Assembly (NCBI RefSeq): GCF_004078655.1
Contig: NZ_RZNC01000003.1
Coordinates: forward strand, 496,001 to 560,000
Source of the DNA: Labedella populi
GTDB taxonomy: Bacteria > Actinomycetota > Actinomycetes > Actinomycetales > Microbacteriaceae
Length of the DNA stretch: 64,000 nt
Reading direction: 5' to 3'
Made by a program: the position numbers and the translations under genes
Notes under the pieces: model-generated
Database searches by the model: none
What the model saw: the letters and a program-made list of their open reading frames with translations, nothing else
Told to the model about the DNA's origin: nothing
Part shown: in pieces, positions 46,618 through 54,721 of the stretch
Numbering within the stretch: the stretch's first letter is position 1
Layout of the letters: the number at the start of each line of letters is the position of its first letter

Positions 46618-47721
46618 TCAGAGCTCGAGCTCGAAGGCCGTGGCCTCGGAACGGACGCCGTTCACCTGCGCCTCGACCCAGTGCGTCCCGGCGTGATGGA
46701 CACGGGTGGAGAGCGGCCGGAAGTCGTGCACGGCCCTGACCGAACGCGTCTCCCCCGGGGCGAGGCTCACCGTCGTGAGCTTGAAGACCTTCGGTGAGAT
46801 CGAGCCGTTGGACTTGCGGTAGCCGACGACGTAGTCGACGACGAGCCGGGCGTCGGCATCACCGTCGTTGCGCACGTCGATCGTGATCGACAACCGGTCC
46901 GGGACGGTGAGGGTCTCCGCCGACAGGACGGGAGGAGACACGGTGACCGATTGCGCTCGGAAGCCGAGGATCGCGAGCGCACCCTGATCCCCCTTCTTGA
47001 CGAGCGAGCGGAGTGCATGCCTCACGACCCACGAACGCGTCGGTGGCGCGTCGGCATCGTTCGCCCAGTCGTCGAGCGTCTCGACGACGAGCGCCGGGTC
47101 GTGACGAGCGATGTCGTTGAGGTGGTTCGCGACGGATCGGCGTACGTAGTCGCTCCCGTCGTCACGGAGGCTCTCGAGGACCGGCACGAGGTCGCGTGAG
47201 CGGGTGAGGAGCCCGGGCACGCGGACAGCCCACGGGAGATAGGGGCGCGTGCCTTCGCTCGCGAGGCGGCGGACATGCTCGTCGGGGCTCGAGGTCCACG
47301 CGCGGACGGCGACGAGCGCACGGTCGAGGTCTGCGGCGAGCAGGCGCCGGATCGCGAACTCGGAGGTGAGCCGGTGCGTCAGCTCGGAGAGGAGCTCGAG
47401 CGCGTCGTCGAACGCGGTCGTCGACCCCTCGGCGAGGGCGAGCGTGACGGCGCTCTCCGTGACGGGCCAGAGGGGCCAGCCGCGGAAGTCGGGATCGGAA
47501 AGGGCTCGTCGGAAGACGTCGGCCGCGCTTCGATAGTCTCCGTCGAGATCGGTGGCGAGGGCCGCCGCGACGAGATCACTGCGCGCCTTCAGGGCATTCC
47601 CCGGCAGCGACTCATGGACCGTGTCGAGCGTGGCCCAGTCGCGTTCGGGTCGCGCGCGCACCAGGACAGCACGGAGTCCCGCGACCGACTCCCGGCCGAT
47701 GAACTCGTCGAATGCTCCCAC
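46618..47721 (-). CDS. AlkC-type DNA glycosylase with C-terminal Ig-like domain
   Basis: Probable base-excision enzyme for alkylated bases. The 367-residue protein has a HEAT-like-repeat body (about 1-255), with HVRRLASEGTRPYLPW near residue 150 and SDYVRRSVANHLNDIA near residue 190. These segments are typical of the AlkC/AlkD superfamily. An Ig-like domain follows (about 261-367) as in the AlkC subfamily that bears this extra domain. It starts at ATG 47721, with TAGATT about 30 bases upstream. AlkC proteins of Pseudomonas remove 3-methyladenine and 3-methylcytosine; activity here is inferred. Confidence 0.85.
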   Translation of the reverse strand: MGAFDEFIGRESVAGLRAVLVRARPERDWATLDTVHESLPGNALKARSDLVAAALATDLDGDYRSAADVFRRALSDPDFRGWPLWPVTESAVTLALAEGSTTAFDDALELLSELTHRLTSEFAIRRLLAADLDRALVAVRAWTSSPDEHVRRLASEGTRPYLPWAVRVPGLLTRSRDLVPVLESLRDDGSDYVRRSVANHLNDIARHDPALVVETLDDWANDADAPPTRSWVVRHALRSLVKKGDQGALAILGFRAQSVTVSPPVLSAETLTVPDRLSITIDVRNDGDADARLVVDYVVGYRKSNGSISPKVFKLTTVSLAPGETRSVRAVHDFRPLSTRVHHAGTHWVEAQVNGVRSEATAFELEL

Positions 47722-47742
47722 GCCGTCCTCCCACTCCCCAAT

Positions 47743-48636
47743 CTACGCCGGGCCACCGACATCGGCGGCGGGAGCATCAGGGCCGCCCGTCGGCGTCGGC
47801 CGGAAGACCGACACCGTGACGGAGACGGTCGTCGACAGGGGATCGGGCAACGACTCCAGTGCCGCCGCGATCGCGGCGGCGTCGGCGTGATGCCCGGAGG
47901 GGCCCATGAGGACGTCGTCGACGGCGGCCCGGCGATCGAGGGTGATCGGGTACTCGAGGTCGATCGACCCCTCGAGGTCGAAGCGGGCGAGCTGGCGGGC
48001 CAGACGCTCCTCCTTGCGATCGTCGACCGAGACGAGACCCACCGCGCTGACGAGTTCGGCCAGATGCCGTGGGGTCGGCGTCACGACGACGAGCACGCCG
48101 TCCTCGCGGAGCACCCGCAGGGTCTCAGCGGGATTCCGCGGAGCGAAGACGCTGAGGACGACGGCTGCGACGCCGGTCCGGAGCGGCAGGCCGGCCCACG
48201 CATCCGCGACGACGGCCCCGAGGCGCGGATGCGCCCGCGCGGCGCGGCGGACCGCGGGCTTCGACGTGTCGAGGACGATCCCGTCGAGACCACCCCGTGC
48301 AGTGAGGACTCGCGCGAGGTGATACCCGGTGCCGCCACCGACGTCCACGGCGAGCCCGGCCGCGGACGACGGAACGGCGTCGACGACGGCGTCGACGATG
48401 GGGTCGTAGTGGCCGGCGCCGAGGAAGCGGTCACGGGCCTCGATCATCTCCGCGGTGTCGCCCGCCGTCGCCCGCCCGGTCGTGAGCGACACGTAGCCCT
48501 GGCGAGCGATGTCGAACGCGTGGCCGTTCTCGCAGACCACGGCCGACGTGGTCGTCACGACGACGGAGCGGCAGAGGGGACACGCGAGGGCGTCGACGAC
48601 GAGGTCGAGTCCTCTCCTCCGGTGTTCCATGGTCAT
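47743..48636 (-). CDS. RlmA-like rRNA guanine-N1 methyltransferase
   Basis: SAM-dependent methyltransferase of 297 residues. The N-terminal zinc-binding module reads CPLCRSVV...CENGHAFDIARQGYVSL (about 18-50), the RlmA hallmark. A Rossmann methyltransferase domain follows with LAVDVGGGTGYHLARVL near residue 95 and DAWAGLPLRTGVAAVVLSVFAPRNP near residue 145. RlmA(I) and RlmA(II) methylate G745 or G748 of 23S rRNA. The start is uncertain: ATG at 48636 or 48630. Ala/Pro-rich C-terminus. Confidence 0.87.
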   Translation of the reverse strand: MTMEHRRRGLDLVVDALACPLCRSVVVTTTSAVVCENGHAFDIARQGYVSLTTGRATAGDTAEMIEARDRFLGAGHYDPIVDAVVDAVPSSAAGLAVDVGGGTGYHLARVLTARGGLDGIVLDTSKPAVRRAARAHPRLGAVVADAWAGLPLRTGVAAVVLSVFAPRNPAETLRVLREDGVLVVVTPTPRHLAELVSAVGLVSVDDRKEERLARQLARFDLEGSIDLEYPITLDRRAAVDDVLMGPSGHHADAAAIAAALESLPDPLSTTVSVTVSVFRPTPTGGPDAPAADVGGPA

Positions 48637-48713
48637 CCGATCGTACGGCGGAACGGGGATCGACACCGCGACGCTCCCGTGGCAAGGGGGTGCTGCGGTC
48701 GTCCGCGCGCTCG

Positions 48714-48719
48714 TAGTCT
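48714..48719 (+). promoter_or_regulatory. -10 box of the small acidic protein gene (leaderless type)
   Basis: TAGTCT ends 6 bases before the ATG at 48726. Confidence 0.55.
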
Positions 48720-48725
48720 CGCGTC

Positions 48726-48977
48726 ATGACGACAGAATCGAACATCCCGAGCGGACTGGACGACGAGAGCCAGACGGCGAAGGACATGAGCTACAGCCCG
48801 GCGAGCGACACGGAGACGCACGAGAAGCAGGTCGACCCGGTACCCGACACGCTCGACGACGACATCTCCCGCGAGGACATCACCGTCGTCCCCGGTACGG
48901 GAGGACCCGACGACGTCGGGGACGTCGACGTCGACCCCGAGGAGCTGAACCTCCCCCACGACACCGGCACGCACTGA
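48726..48977 (+). CDS. Small, highly acidic protein of unknown function
   Basis: An 83-residue hydrophilic protein with about 29 percent Asp/Glu and only four Lys/Arg. No signal peptide, membrane segment or known domain is visible, and it is probably unstructured. A -10 box placed exactly 6 bases before the ATG and a codon pattern like its neighbours support a real gene. It lies between rlmA and gntR, which are both on the other strand, so it is a single-gene unit. Function not recognised. Confidence 0.7.
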   Translation: MTTESNIPSGLDDESQTAKDMSYSPASDTETHEKQVDPVPDTLDDDISREDITVVPGTGGPDDVGDVDVDPEELNLPHDTGTH

Positions 48978-48998
48978 GCGACCGCGCGGCCCGGCGCG

Positions 48999-49670
48999 TC
49001 AGCTCTGTGAGCGCGACCCGTGGGATGCACTGAGCAGTGCCGTCGAGCGCGCGAGGTGACTCCTCACTGCGGCGGCCCCGGTCGCGCGCAGATCGTCGAC
49101 GAAGTCGCGGTGATCGGCCGCGAGGCTCGAGGCGTCGAGTTCCGGTCGCAGATGCAGCAGGAACACCTGCATCTCGACGTCGAGCGATCGGTACGCCTCC
49201 GAGATGCGGTCGCTTCCGGCCGCGTCGACGATGGAGCGGTGCACGCGAGAGTGCGCCCGCTCGACGGCGAGCCAGTCCTCGGGGAGGCGGCATGCCTCGT
49301 CGAGGGCGTCGAGCGCCGAGCCGATCACCGTGAGGGTGCCGCTCGGCCATCGTGACCCGTGGCGCTCCCGCAGCAGTCGCACCGCTTCGCTCTCGAGGGC
49401 GCAACGGAGCTCTTGCAGGGCGACGACGCCCTCGAGGTCGAGCTCCACCACGGTGACGCCACTGTACGAGCGGGACGTCGCGAGCCTCTCCGCGACGAGG
49501 GCGGAGAGCGCACGACGGATCGTGTGCCGCGACACTCCGTAGTGCTCCTCGAGCTCGACCTCGCGCAAAGGCGCCCCGGGAGCAAGCGCTCCCGCGAGGA
49601 TGCGATCACGCAGATCCGACGCGACGCGATCGGCACGCGTCGGTCGCGCCGACCGGCCACCCGTCGTCAC
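48999..49670 (-). CDS. GntR/FadR-subfamily regulator (FCD domain)
   Basis: Transcription regulator of 223 residues. An N-terminal GntR winged helix (about 10-75) contains LEEHYGVSRHTIRRALSAL, and a C-terminal FCD ligand domain (about 85-210) contains the metal/ligand-type histidines in HSRVHRSIVDAAGSDRI and H-containing helices near the end. The GTG at 49670 overlaps the eamA stop as GTGA, so it is the third gene of lysE-eamA-gntR. A site matching the FadR-subfamily operator lies just upstream of eamA. Confidence 0.9.
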   Translation of the reverse strand: MTTGGRSARPTRADRVASDLRDRILAGALAPGAPLREVELEEHYGVSRHTIRRALSALVAERLATSRSYSGVTVVELDLEGVVALQELRCALESEAVRLLRERHGSRWPSGTLTVIGSALDALDEACRLPEDWLAVERAHSRVHRSIVDAAGSDRISEAYRSLDVEMQVFLLHLRPELDASSLAADHRDFVDDLRATGAAAVRSHLARSTALLSASHGSRSQS

Positions 49671-50587
49671 GGCGCCCCCCTCTCGGCACGACGCGACGGG
49701 AGGCCGCCCCACGGCACGACGAGGACGAGGATCGCCACGGCGACCACCGAGACGCCTACCGCCGCCGCCGCCCCGAGGGTCTCCCCCAGCAGGAACACCC
49801 CGAGGAGCGCTGCCGTGAGCGGTTCCGCGAGAGTGAGCGTCGAGGCCGTCGATGCCCGCAGGCCGACGAGCCCGCGACCGAAGAGGACGTAGGCCACGGC
49901 CGTCGTGACGACGCCGAGCCAGGCGGCCGCGATGAGGCCTTCGGGCGCTCCCAGCCAGGAGAGGTCCGTCGCGAGCGCCAGCGGGACGCTCAGCACTGCC
50001 GCGGAGCCGAAGAGCACGCCCATCGTCCAGGTGGAGTCGGCACCGCGGGTGATGAGGAGTTTCGCCACGAGGGCGTAGACGGCGTACGAGGCTCCGGCAG
50101 TGAGGGCTCCGGCGATCCCGAGACCCGCGACTGCCCCCGACCCTCCGTCGAATGCTCCGCCGAGGAGCGCGACACCGAGACTCGCGAGGAGGGTCGCGAC
50201 GGTCCAGATACGCCCGGGGAAACGACGTGTGACGATCCACTCGAGGGCCCCGGTGAAGACCGGGGCGCTCCCGAGCGCCACGATCGTGCCGACGGCGACG
50301 CCCGCATTGGTCGTCCCGAGGAAGAAGGTGGGCTGGTAGGCGACGATCGCCACCGCCCCCACGAGCACCAGGACGGCGGTGGGCGCCCCCCGTCCCCGGG
50401 CCGACGCCCTCGGCGCGCCGCCGCGCGACGACCGACGCGCGAAGACGATGGCCGCGAGGAGGAGACCTCCGACGAGGATGCGGACAGCTCCGGCTGAGGC
50501 GGGAGACGCCGTCTCCGGCGCGATCGAGAGCGCCGTTCCCGTCGTCCCGAAGCACACGGCGGCGAGGATGACGAGCACGGCGGGCAT
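49667..50587 (-). CDS. EamA/RhaT-family metabolite exporter
   Basis: Ten-helix membrane transporter of the drug/metabolite superfamily, 306 residues, with two EamA repeats (about 5-140 and 150-290). Hydrophobic segments alternate with short loops throughout. Typical motifs include VRILVGGLLL and TLAEPLTAALLGVFLLGETL. Starts at ATG 50587, 17 bases after the lysE stop. Probably exports amino acids or related metabolites; the substrate is unknown. Likely repressed by the downstream GntR protein. Confidence 0.9.
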   Translation of the reverse strand: MPAVLVILAAVCFGTTGTALSIAPETASPASAGAVRILVGGLLLAAIVFARRSSRGGAPRASARGRGAPTAVLVLVGAVAIVAYQPTFFLGTTNAGVAVGTIVALGSAPVFTGALEWIVTRRFPGRIWTVATLLASLGVALLGGAFDGGSGAVAGLGIAGALTAGASYAVYALVAKLLITRGADSTWTMGVLFGSAAVLSVPLALATDLSWLGAPEGLIAAAWLGVVTTAVAYVLFGRGLVGLRASTASTLTLAEPLTAALLGVFLLGETLGAAAAVGVSVVAVAILVLVVPWGGLPSRRAERGAP

Positions 50588-50591
50588 GCCC

Positions 50592-50606
50592 GATTGTTAC
50601 ACAATC
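50592..50606. promoter_or_regulatory. FadR-subfamily GntR operator before eamA
   Basis: GATTGT-TAC-ACAATC is a perfect inverted repeat with 6-base arms. Its core TTGTTACACAA (50594-50604) fits TNGTNNNACNA, the consensus for the FadR subfamily of GntR regulators. It covers the lysE stop codon and lies 4-19 bases before the eamA ATG, overlapping a TAACAA -10-like sequence. Confidence 0.7.
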
Positions 50607-51225
50607 ACGAGAAGAGTTCCCACAAGAGACGACCGGCGATCACGACCATCACGACGGCCACTCCCCCGTCCACCCACCGCCATGCGCCCGGACGGGCGAA
50701 GACGGGCGCGAGCGCGCGAGCCCCGAAGCCGAGCGCACTGAACCAGACGACGCTCGCGACGACGGCACCCGCACCGAACCACCAGCGGTCGATCCCGTTC
50801 GTCGCGGCGATCGATCCGAGCAGGACGACGGTGTCGAGGTAGACGTGCGGGTTGAGCCACGTGATCGCGACGGCTCCCGCCAACACCGACGTCCAGGGGA
50901 CCCGCTGTCCCCGGACGTCGGATCGGAGGACACCGGGGCGCAGTGCCCGCCGCGCGGCGAGGGCGGCGTACCCGATGAGGAACGCCGCGCCGCCGATCGT
51001 CGCGACGGGCACGAGCCACGGCACTCGCTGGATGAGTCCACCGACACCGGCGACCCCCACCGCGATGAGCAGCGCATCGGACAGCATGCACGTGAGAACC
51101 ACCAGGGTGACGTGCTCACGCCGGATCCCCTGACGCAGCACGAAGACGTTCTGAGCGCCGATCGCGACGATGAGCGACAGGCCGAAGGCGAAGCCCGAGA
51201 CGGCCGCGAGGAGAGAGGGGGACAC
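50605..51225 (-). CDS. lysE: LysE/ArgO-family amino acid exporter
   Basis: Membrane exporter of 206 residues with about six helices and the family start FAFGLSLIVAIGAQNVFVLRQG (quoted in two parts: FAFGLSLIVAIG and AQNVFVLRQG) and ITWLNPHVYLDT near residue 121. LysE of Corynebacterium exports lysine and arginine. It is divergent from lysG, which encodes its presumed activator. GTG start at 51225 with TAGCGT ending six bases upstream, so the mRNA is predicted to be leaderless. Confidence 0.93.
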   Translation of the reverse strand: MSPSLLAAVSGFAFGLSLIVAIGAQNVFVLRQGIRREHVTLVVLTCMLSDALLIAVGVAGVGGLIQRVPWLVPVATIGGAAFLIGYAALAARRALRPGVLRSDVRGQRVPWTSVLAGAVAITWLNPHVYLDTVVLLGSIAATNGIDRWWFGAGAVVASVVWFSALGFGARALAPVFARPGAWRWVDGGVAVVMVVIAGRLLWELFS

Positions 51226-51231
51226 ACGTCG

Positions 51232-51237
51232 ACGCTA
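51232..51237 (-). promoter_or_regulatory. -10 box of lysE (leaderless type)
   Basis: TAGCGT on the minus strand (51237-51232) ends 6 bases before the GTG at 51225. Confidence 0.6.
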
Positions 51238-51242
51238 GGAGT

Positions 51243-51252
51243 ACCACGTGGT
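51243..51252. promoter_or_regulatory. Palindrome between lysE and lysG
   Basis: ACCACGTGGT is a perfect 10-base palindrome, 6 bases upstream of the lysE -10 box and about 45 bases upstream of the predicted lysG start. It is the most symmetric element in the 70-base divergent region and a candidate LysG contact site. Confidence 0.45.
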
Positions 51253-51282
51253 GAAGTCCAACTGTTCTTTCTACAGGCGCAT

Positions 51283-51288
51283 TAGCAT
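51283..51288 (+). promoter_or_regulatory. -10 box of lysG (leaderless type)
   Basis: TAGCAT ends 7 bases before the GTG at 51296. This favours that GTG over the ATG at 51287, which overlaps the box. Confidence 0.5.
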
Positions 51289-51295
51289 GGCTCAT

Positions 51296-52177
51296 GTGGA
51301 CCTCGATCTCGCCCAACTGTCGGCGCTTGCGGCCGTCGTGGACACGGGATCGTTCGACGGAGCCGCGCGCGATCTCCACGTCACGCCCTCGGCCGTGAGC
51401 CAACGCATCAAGTCGCTCGAACGCTCCGCCGGCGCCGTGCTCGTCCGGCGCTCCCGCCCGGTCACCGCGACCGAAGCCGGCCACGCCTACGTCCGGCTCG
51501 CCCGGCAGATCGTGGCCCTCGCGCGGGAGACCGACGCCGCCGTCGCTCCCGAACGATCGTCCACTCCGACCGTTTCGCTGGCCGTCAACGGCGACTCGCT
51601 CGCGACGTGGGTCCTCCCGGCGCTCGCAGCCCTCGGCCGCCGGGTCGCCTTCGACCTCCACCGCGAGGACCAGGACCACTCCGCCGCACTCCTGCGCGAC
51701 GGACGCGTCATGGCGGCGATCACGACCGACGCGACCGCCGTCCAGGGCTGCTCGGTCTCGCGGCTCGGCCTCATGCGCTACCGCGCGATGGCGTCACCCG
51801 GGTTCGCCGCGACGTACTTCCCCCGCGGAGCCACGCCGACGGCTCTCGACACCGCCCCGATGATCGTCTTCGATCGTCGAGACGACCTCCAGGACCGCTA
51901 TCTGCGTCGCGTCGCACCCGGCGCCGCTCCCCCGCGGCACTCCGTCCCATCGTCCGCCGATCTCGCGACGGCTGTGCTCCTCGGCATGGGATGGGCGATG
52001 CTGCCCGACGGTCAGAGCGCGACGAGCGAGTCGTCGGGGTCGCTCGTCGACCTCGATCCCGCGCGGTCGATCGACGTCGTCCTCCACTGGCAGCAGTGGG
52101 AGATCTTCACGGCGGCGCTCGACGACACGGCACGAGCGATCACCGCCGCCGCGCGCACAGAACTCAGGCAGGACTGA
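51296..52177 (+). CDS. lysG: LysG/ArgP-type LysR regulator
   Basis: LysR-type activator of the divergent lysE exporter gene, responding to basic amino acids in relatives. The 293-residue protein has the N-terminal winged helix AAVVDTGSFDGAARDLHVTP and SAVSQRIKSLERSAG (about residues 9-42) and a periplasmic-binding-like effector domain (about 88-290). The GTG at 51296 gives the family N-terminus VDLDLAQLSALAAVV and follows a -10 box by 7 bases; ATG 51287 is the alternative. It ends 12 bases from the convergent acyl-CoA ligase gene. Confidence 0.91.
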   Translation: MDLDLAQLSALAAVVDTGSFDGAARDLHVTPSAVSQRIKSLERSAGAVLVRRSRPVTATEAGHAYVRLARQIVALARETDAAVAPERSSTPTVSLAVNGDSLATWVLPALAALGRRVAFDLHREDQDHSAALLRDGRVMAAITTDATAVQGCSVSRLGLMRYRAMASPGFAATYFPRGATPTALDTAPMIVFDRRDDLQDRYLRRVAPGAAPPRHSVPSSADLATAVLLGMGWAMLPDGQSATSESSGSLVDLDPARSIDVVLHWQQWEIFTAALDDTARAITAAARTELRQD

Positions 52178-52189
52178 GCGGCCGCGTCC

Positions 52190-53878
52190 TCACTCGCCGG
52201 CGACGAGGCTGTCGCGCACGAGGCGCCGCTGCACCTTGCCGATGAGCGACTTCGGAAGCTCGTCGACGACGACGATGCGACGCGGCACCTTGTACGGCGT
52301 GAGGGAGCCACGCAGCACGGTCCTCGCGGACTCGGGCGAGAAGTCGGCACCGGGCTCGAGCACCACGGCGGCGACGACGTCCTCACCCGAATGGGCGCTC
52401 GGCAGCCCCACCACCGCTGCGTCCGCGACGCCGGCGAGTCCCCGCAGCGCCTCTTCGACTTCACTCGGAGCCACGTTGAAGCCCCCCGTGATGATGAGCT
52501 CCTTGATCCGGTCGACGATCCGGACGAAACCGTCGGAGTCGAGCGTCGCGATGTCGCCGGTCCGGAACCAACCGTCGACGAAGACGGCGGCGCTCTCGTC
52601 CGGCTTCCGCCAGTAGCCGGAGAACACCTGTGGTCCGCGGACGAGCAGTTCACCCTCCTCGCCGATGGCGCGCTCCGTCGCAGGGTCCTCAGCATCGACG
52701 ATACGCACATCGGTTCCCGGGAGCGGGAGTCCGACCGTCCCGGCCTTGCGGTTGTCCGCCACCGGATTCGCCATGAGCACGGGAGAGCACTCGCTCAATC
52801 CGTAGCCCTCGACGAGGAACCCTCCGCTGCGCTCCTCCCATGGCCGCACGATCGCCTCGTCGAGCGGCATCGCACCGGAGATGGCGACCTCGACGCCCGC
52901 GAGGGAGATCCCCTCATCATCCGCCGCCCGCATGAGGCGATCGGCGATGGGCGGGACGGCCGGGAGGAACGTCGGCGGCCTCTTCTTCATGACGGCGAGG
53001 ACGAGATCCGGCTCGAACTTGGGGAACAGCACGAGCCGGGCACCCATGCTCATCGCGAACGTCAGGCACAGCGTGAGCCCGTACGCATGGAACATCGGGA
53101 GGACCGCGTAGACGACGCAGCCGTCGCCACGCCGGATCGTCGGTACCCACGCGCGGGATTGCGCCGCGTTCGCCCCGAGGTTCCGGTGCGTCAGGACGGC
53201 ACCCTTCGGCGTCCCGGTGGTCCCGCTCGTGTACTGGATGACCGCGATGTCGTCTGCGCCGGGGTGGGCGACGTCGTCGCCGATCCGCGCGCGACCGAGC
53301 AACCGCGACCAGGGCACGGTTCCCCGCACGGGGGTCGTCAGGGTCGCGCGCGTGCGTCGCAGGGCCGGTACCGGAAGGCGCAGTGCCGTCCGCTTCACGA
53401 AGGGCATGCCGTGCGTGATGTCCACCGAGACGACGTGCTCGACCGCAACGTCACGCGGGAACTCCTGGATCGAGGCGACGACCTTGTCCCACGCGATCGC
53501 GACGCGGGCGCCGTGGTCCTCGAACTGGTGTCTGAGCTCTCGAGGCGTGTAGAGCGGGTTGTGCTCGACGACGATCGCACCGACGCGAAGGATCGCGTAA
53601 AAGGCGACGATGTGCTCCGGGCAGTTGGGGAGGACGATCGCAACCGGCTCGCCCCGCTTCACCCCGAGACCGACGAGCCCGGCGGCGGCGCGGTCGATGC
53701 GGTCGGCGAGCTCCCGGTACGTCACGGTCGCTCCGAAGAACTCGAGCGCCACCGCCTCCGGGAACTCGCGCGCCGACTCCTCGATGATGTCGACGAGCGA
53801 CCCGTCGGGGACGTCGAGGATGGTGGGGACCCCGGGTGCGTAGCTCGCGAGCCACGGCCGGTCGTTGTCGATCGTCAC
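52190..53878 (-). CDS. Long-chain fatty acid--CoA ligase (AMP-binding)
   Basis: Adenylate-forming ligase of 562 residues. It has the P-loop YTSGTTGTPKGAVLTH near residue 217, MFHAYGLTLCL near residue 257, EGYGLSECSPV near residue 358, GWFRTGDIATLDSDGFVRI near residue 437, and the Lys-containing PKSLIGKVQRR near the C-terminus, all typical of acyl-CoA ligases. GTG at 53878 with TAGAGT eight bases upstream. It is divergent from the alpha/beta hydrolase gene, with only 51 bases between. The acyl substrate is unknown. Confidence 0.93.
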   Translation of the reverse strand: MTIDNDRPWLASYAPGVPTILDVPDGSLVDIIEESAREFPEAVALEFFGATVTYRELADRIDRAAAGLVGLGVKRGEPVAIVLPNCPEHIVAFYAILRVGAIVVEHNPLYTPRELRHQFEDHGARVAIAWDKVVASIQEFPRDVAVEHVVSVDITHGMPFVKRTALRLPVPALRRTRATLTTPVRGTVPWSRLLGRARIGDDVAHPGADDIAVIQYTSGTTGTPKGAVLTHRNLGANAAQSRAWVPTIRRGDGCVVYAVLPMFHAYGLTLCLTFAMSMGARLVLFPKFEPDLVLAVMKKRPPTFLPAVPPIADRLMRAADDEGISLAGVEVAISGAMPLDEAIVRPWEERSGGFLVEGYGLSECSPVLMANPVADNRKAGTVGLPLPGTDVRIVDAEDPATERAIGEEGELLVRGPQVFSGYWRKPDESAAVFVDGWFRTGDIATLDSDGFVRIVDRIKELIITGGFNVAPSEVEEALRGLAGVADAAVVGLPSAHSGEDVVAAVVLEPGADFSPESARTVLRGSLTPYKVPRRIVVVDELPKSLIGKVQRRLVRDSLVAGE

Positions 53879-53886
53879 GAGACACC

Positions 53887-53892
53887 ACTCTA
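53887..53892 (-). promoter_or_regulatory. -10 box of the acyl-CoA ligase gene
   Basis: TAGAGT on the minus strand (53892-53887) ends 8 bases before the GTG at 53878. Confidence 0.5.
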
Positions 53893-53917
53893 GAGACTCC
53901 GGGTGACGGGAGCGCCA

Positions 53918-53923
53918 TAGGGT
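53918..53923 (+). promoter_or_regulatory. -10 box of the alpha/beta hydrolase gene (leaderless type)
   Basis: TAGGGT ends 6 bases before the GTG at 53930. The spacer GGGAGG could also act as a ribosome site for a longer transcript. Confidence 0.5.
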
Positions 53924-53929
53924 GGGAGG

Positions 53930-54718
53930 GTGGTCACCATCGTTCCGCCCGCCCCTGAGCCGGTCGTCGTGATGAGCGACGACGGTGTGCGCCTCGCCGT
54001 CTACGACGTCGGGGACCCGGATGCGCCCGTCGTCATGGCCGTGCACGGCTTCGCGTCGAGCGGCGTGCTCAACTGGTTCCATTCCGGATGGACGCGGGAC
54101 CTGACGCGCGCCGGATACCGAGTGCTCGCTCTCGACCAGCGCGGTCACGGTCGCAGCGGAAAGCCGCACGACCCGCTTCAGTTCACGACGGAACGACTCG
54201 CGGCCGACGTCCTCGGCGTGCTCGATGCGCACCTCGTCGACGAGGCGGTCCTGCTCGGTTACTCGCTGGGGGCACGCGTCGGATGGCACCTCGCCCGCAC
54301 GGACGCCCATCGCTTCCCGCGCGTGGTCCTCGGCGGCCTCCCGTCGGGTGACCCGCTCCAGGGTTTCGACCTCCGAGCCGCCCGGGCTTTCGCGCGCTCC
54401 CGCACCCCCGTCGAGGACCGTCTGACCCGCACCTACATCGAGATGGCCGCGGGCATCCGCGACAACGACCTCCTGTCGCTCATCGCACTCGTGGAGGGCA
54501 TGCGCGGCGGCGTGCAGCCGGACGCGGCTGATCCGCCCCGCCAGCCGGTCCTGATCGCCGCGGGAGACCGTGACCCGGTGAGACACGACTCCGACGCCCT
54601 CGCCGCGGCGACGCCGCTCGGCGTCTTCCTCGAGATCCCCGACCGGGACCACTTCTCCGCCCCCACCTCTCGGGTGTTCCGGGAGAAGGCGATCGGCTTC
54701 CTCGGCGCGTCGGCCTGA
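53930..54718 (+). CDS. Alpha/beta hydrolase
   Basis: Hydrolase of 262 residues with the canonical fold: the oxyanion-region motif VMAVHGFASSG (about 35-45), the nucleophile elbow LGYSLGARV (Ser112) and a C-terminal histidine in IPDRDHFSAP near residue 243. No signal peptide is seen, so it is probably cytoplasmic. Divergent from the acyl-CoA ligase, which may hint at a shared ester or thioester substrate. It ends 3 bases from the convergent mscS gene. Substrate unknown. Confidence 0.88.
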   Translation: MVTIVPPAPEPVVVMSDDGVRLAVYDVGDPDAPVVMAVHGFASSGVLNWFHSGWTRDLTRAGYRVLALDQRGHGRSGKPHDPLQFTTERLAADVLGVLDAHLVDEAVLLGYSLGARVGWHLARTDAHRFPRVVLGGLPSGDPLQGFDLRAARAFARSRTPVEDRLTRTYIEMAAGIRDNDLLSLIALVEGMRGGVQPDAADPPRQPVLIAAGDRDPVRHDSDALAAATPLGVFLEIPDRDHFSAPTSRVFREKAIGFLGASA

Positions 54719-54721
54719 CCG

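Noticed and set aside
52391-53893. 500-residue plus-strand frame
   Set aside because: Antisense to the acyl-CoA ligase gene; no domain.
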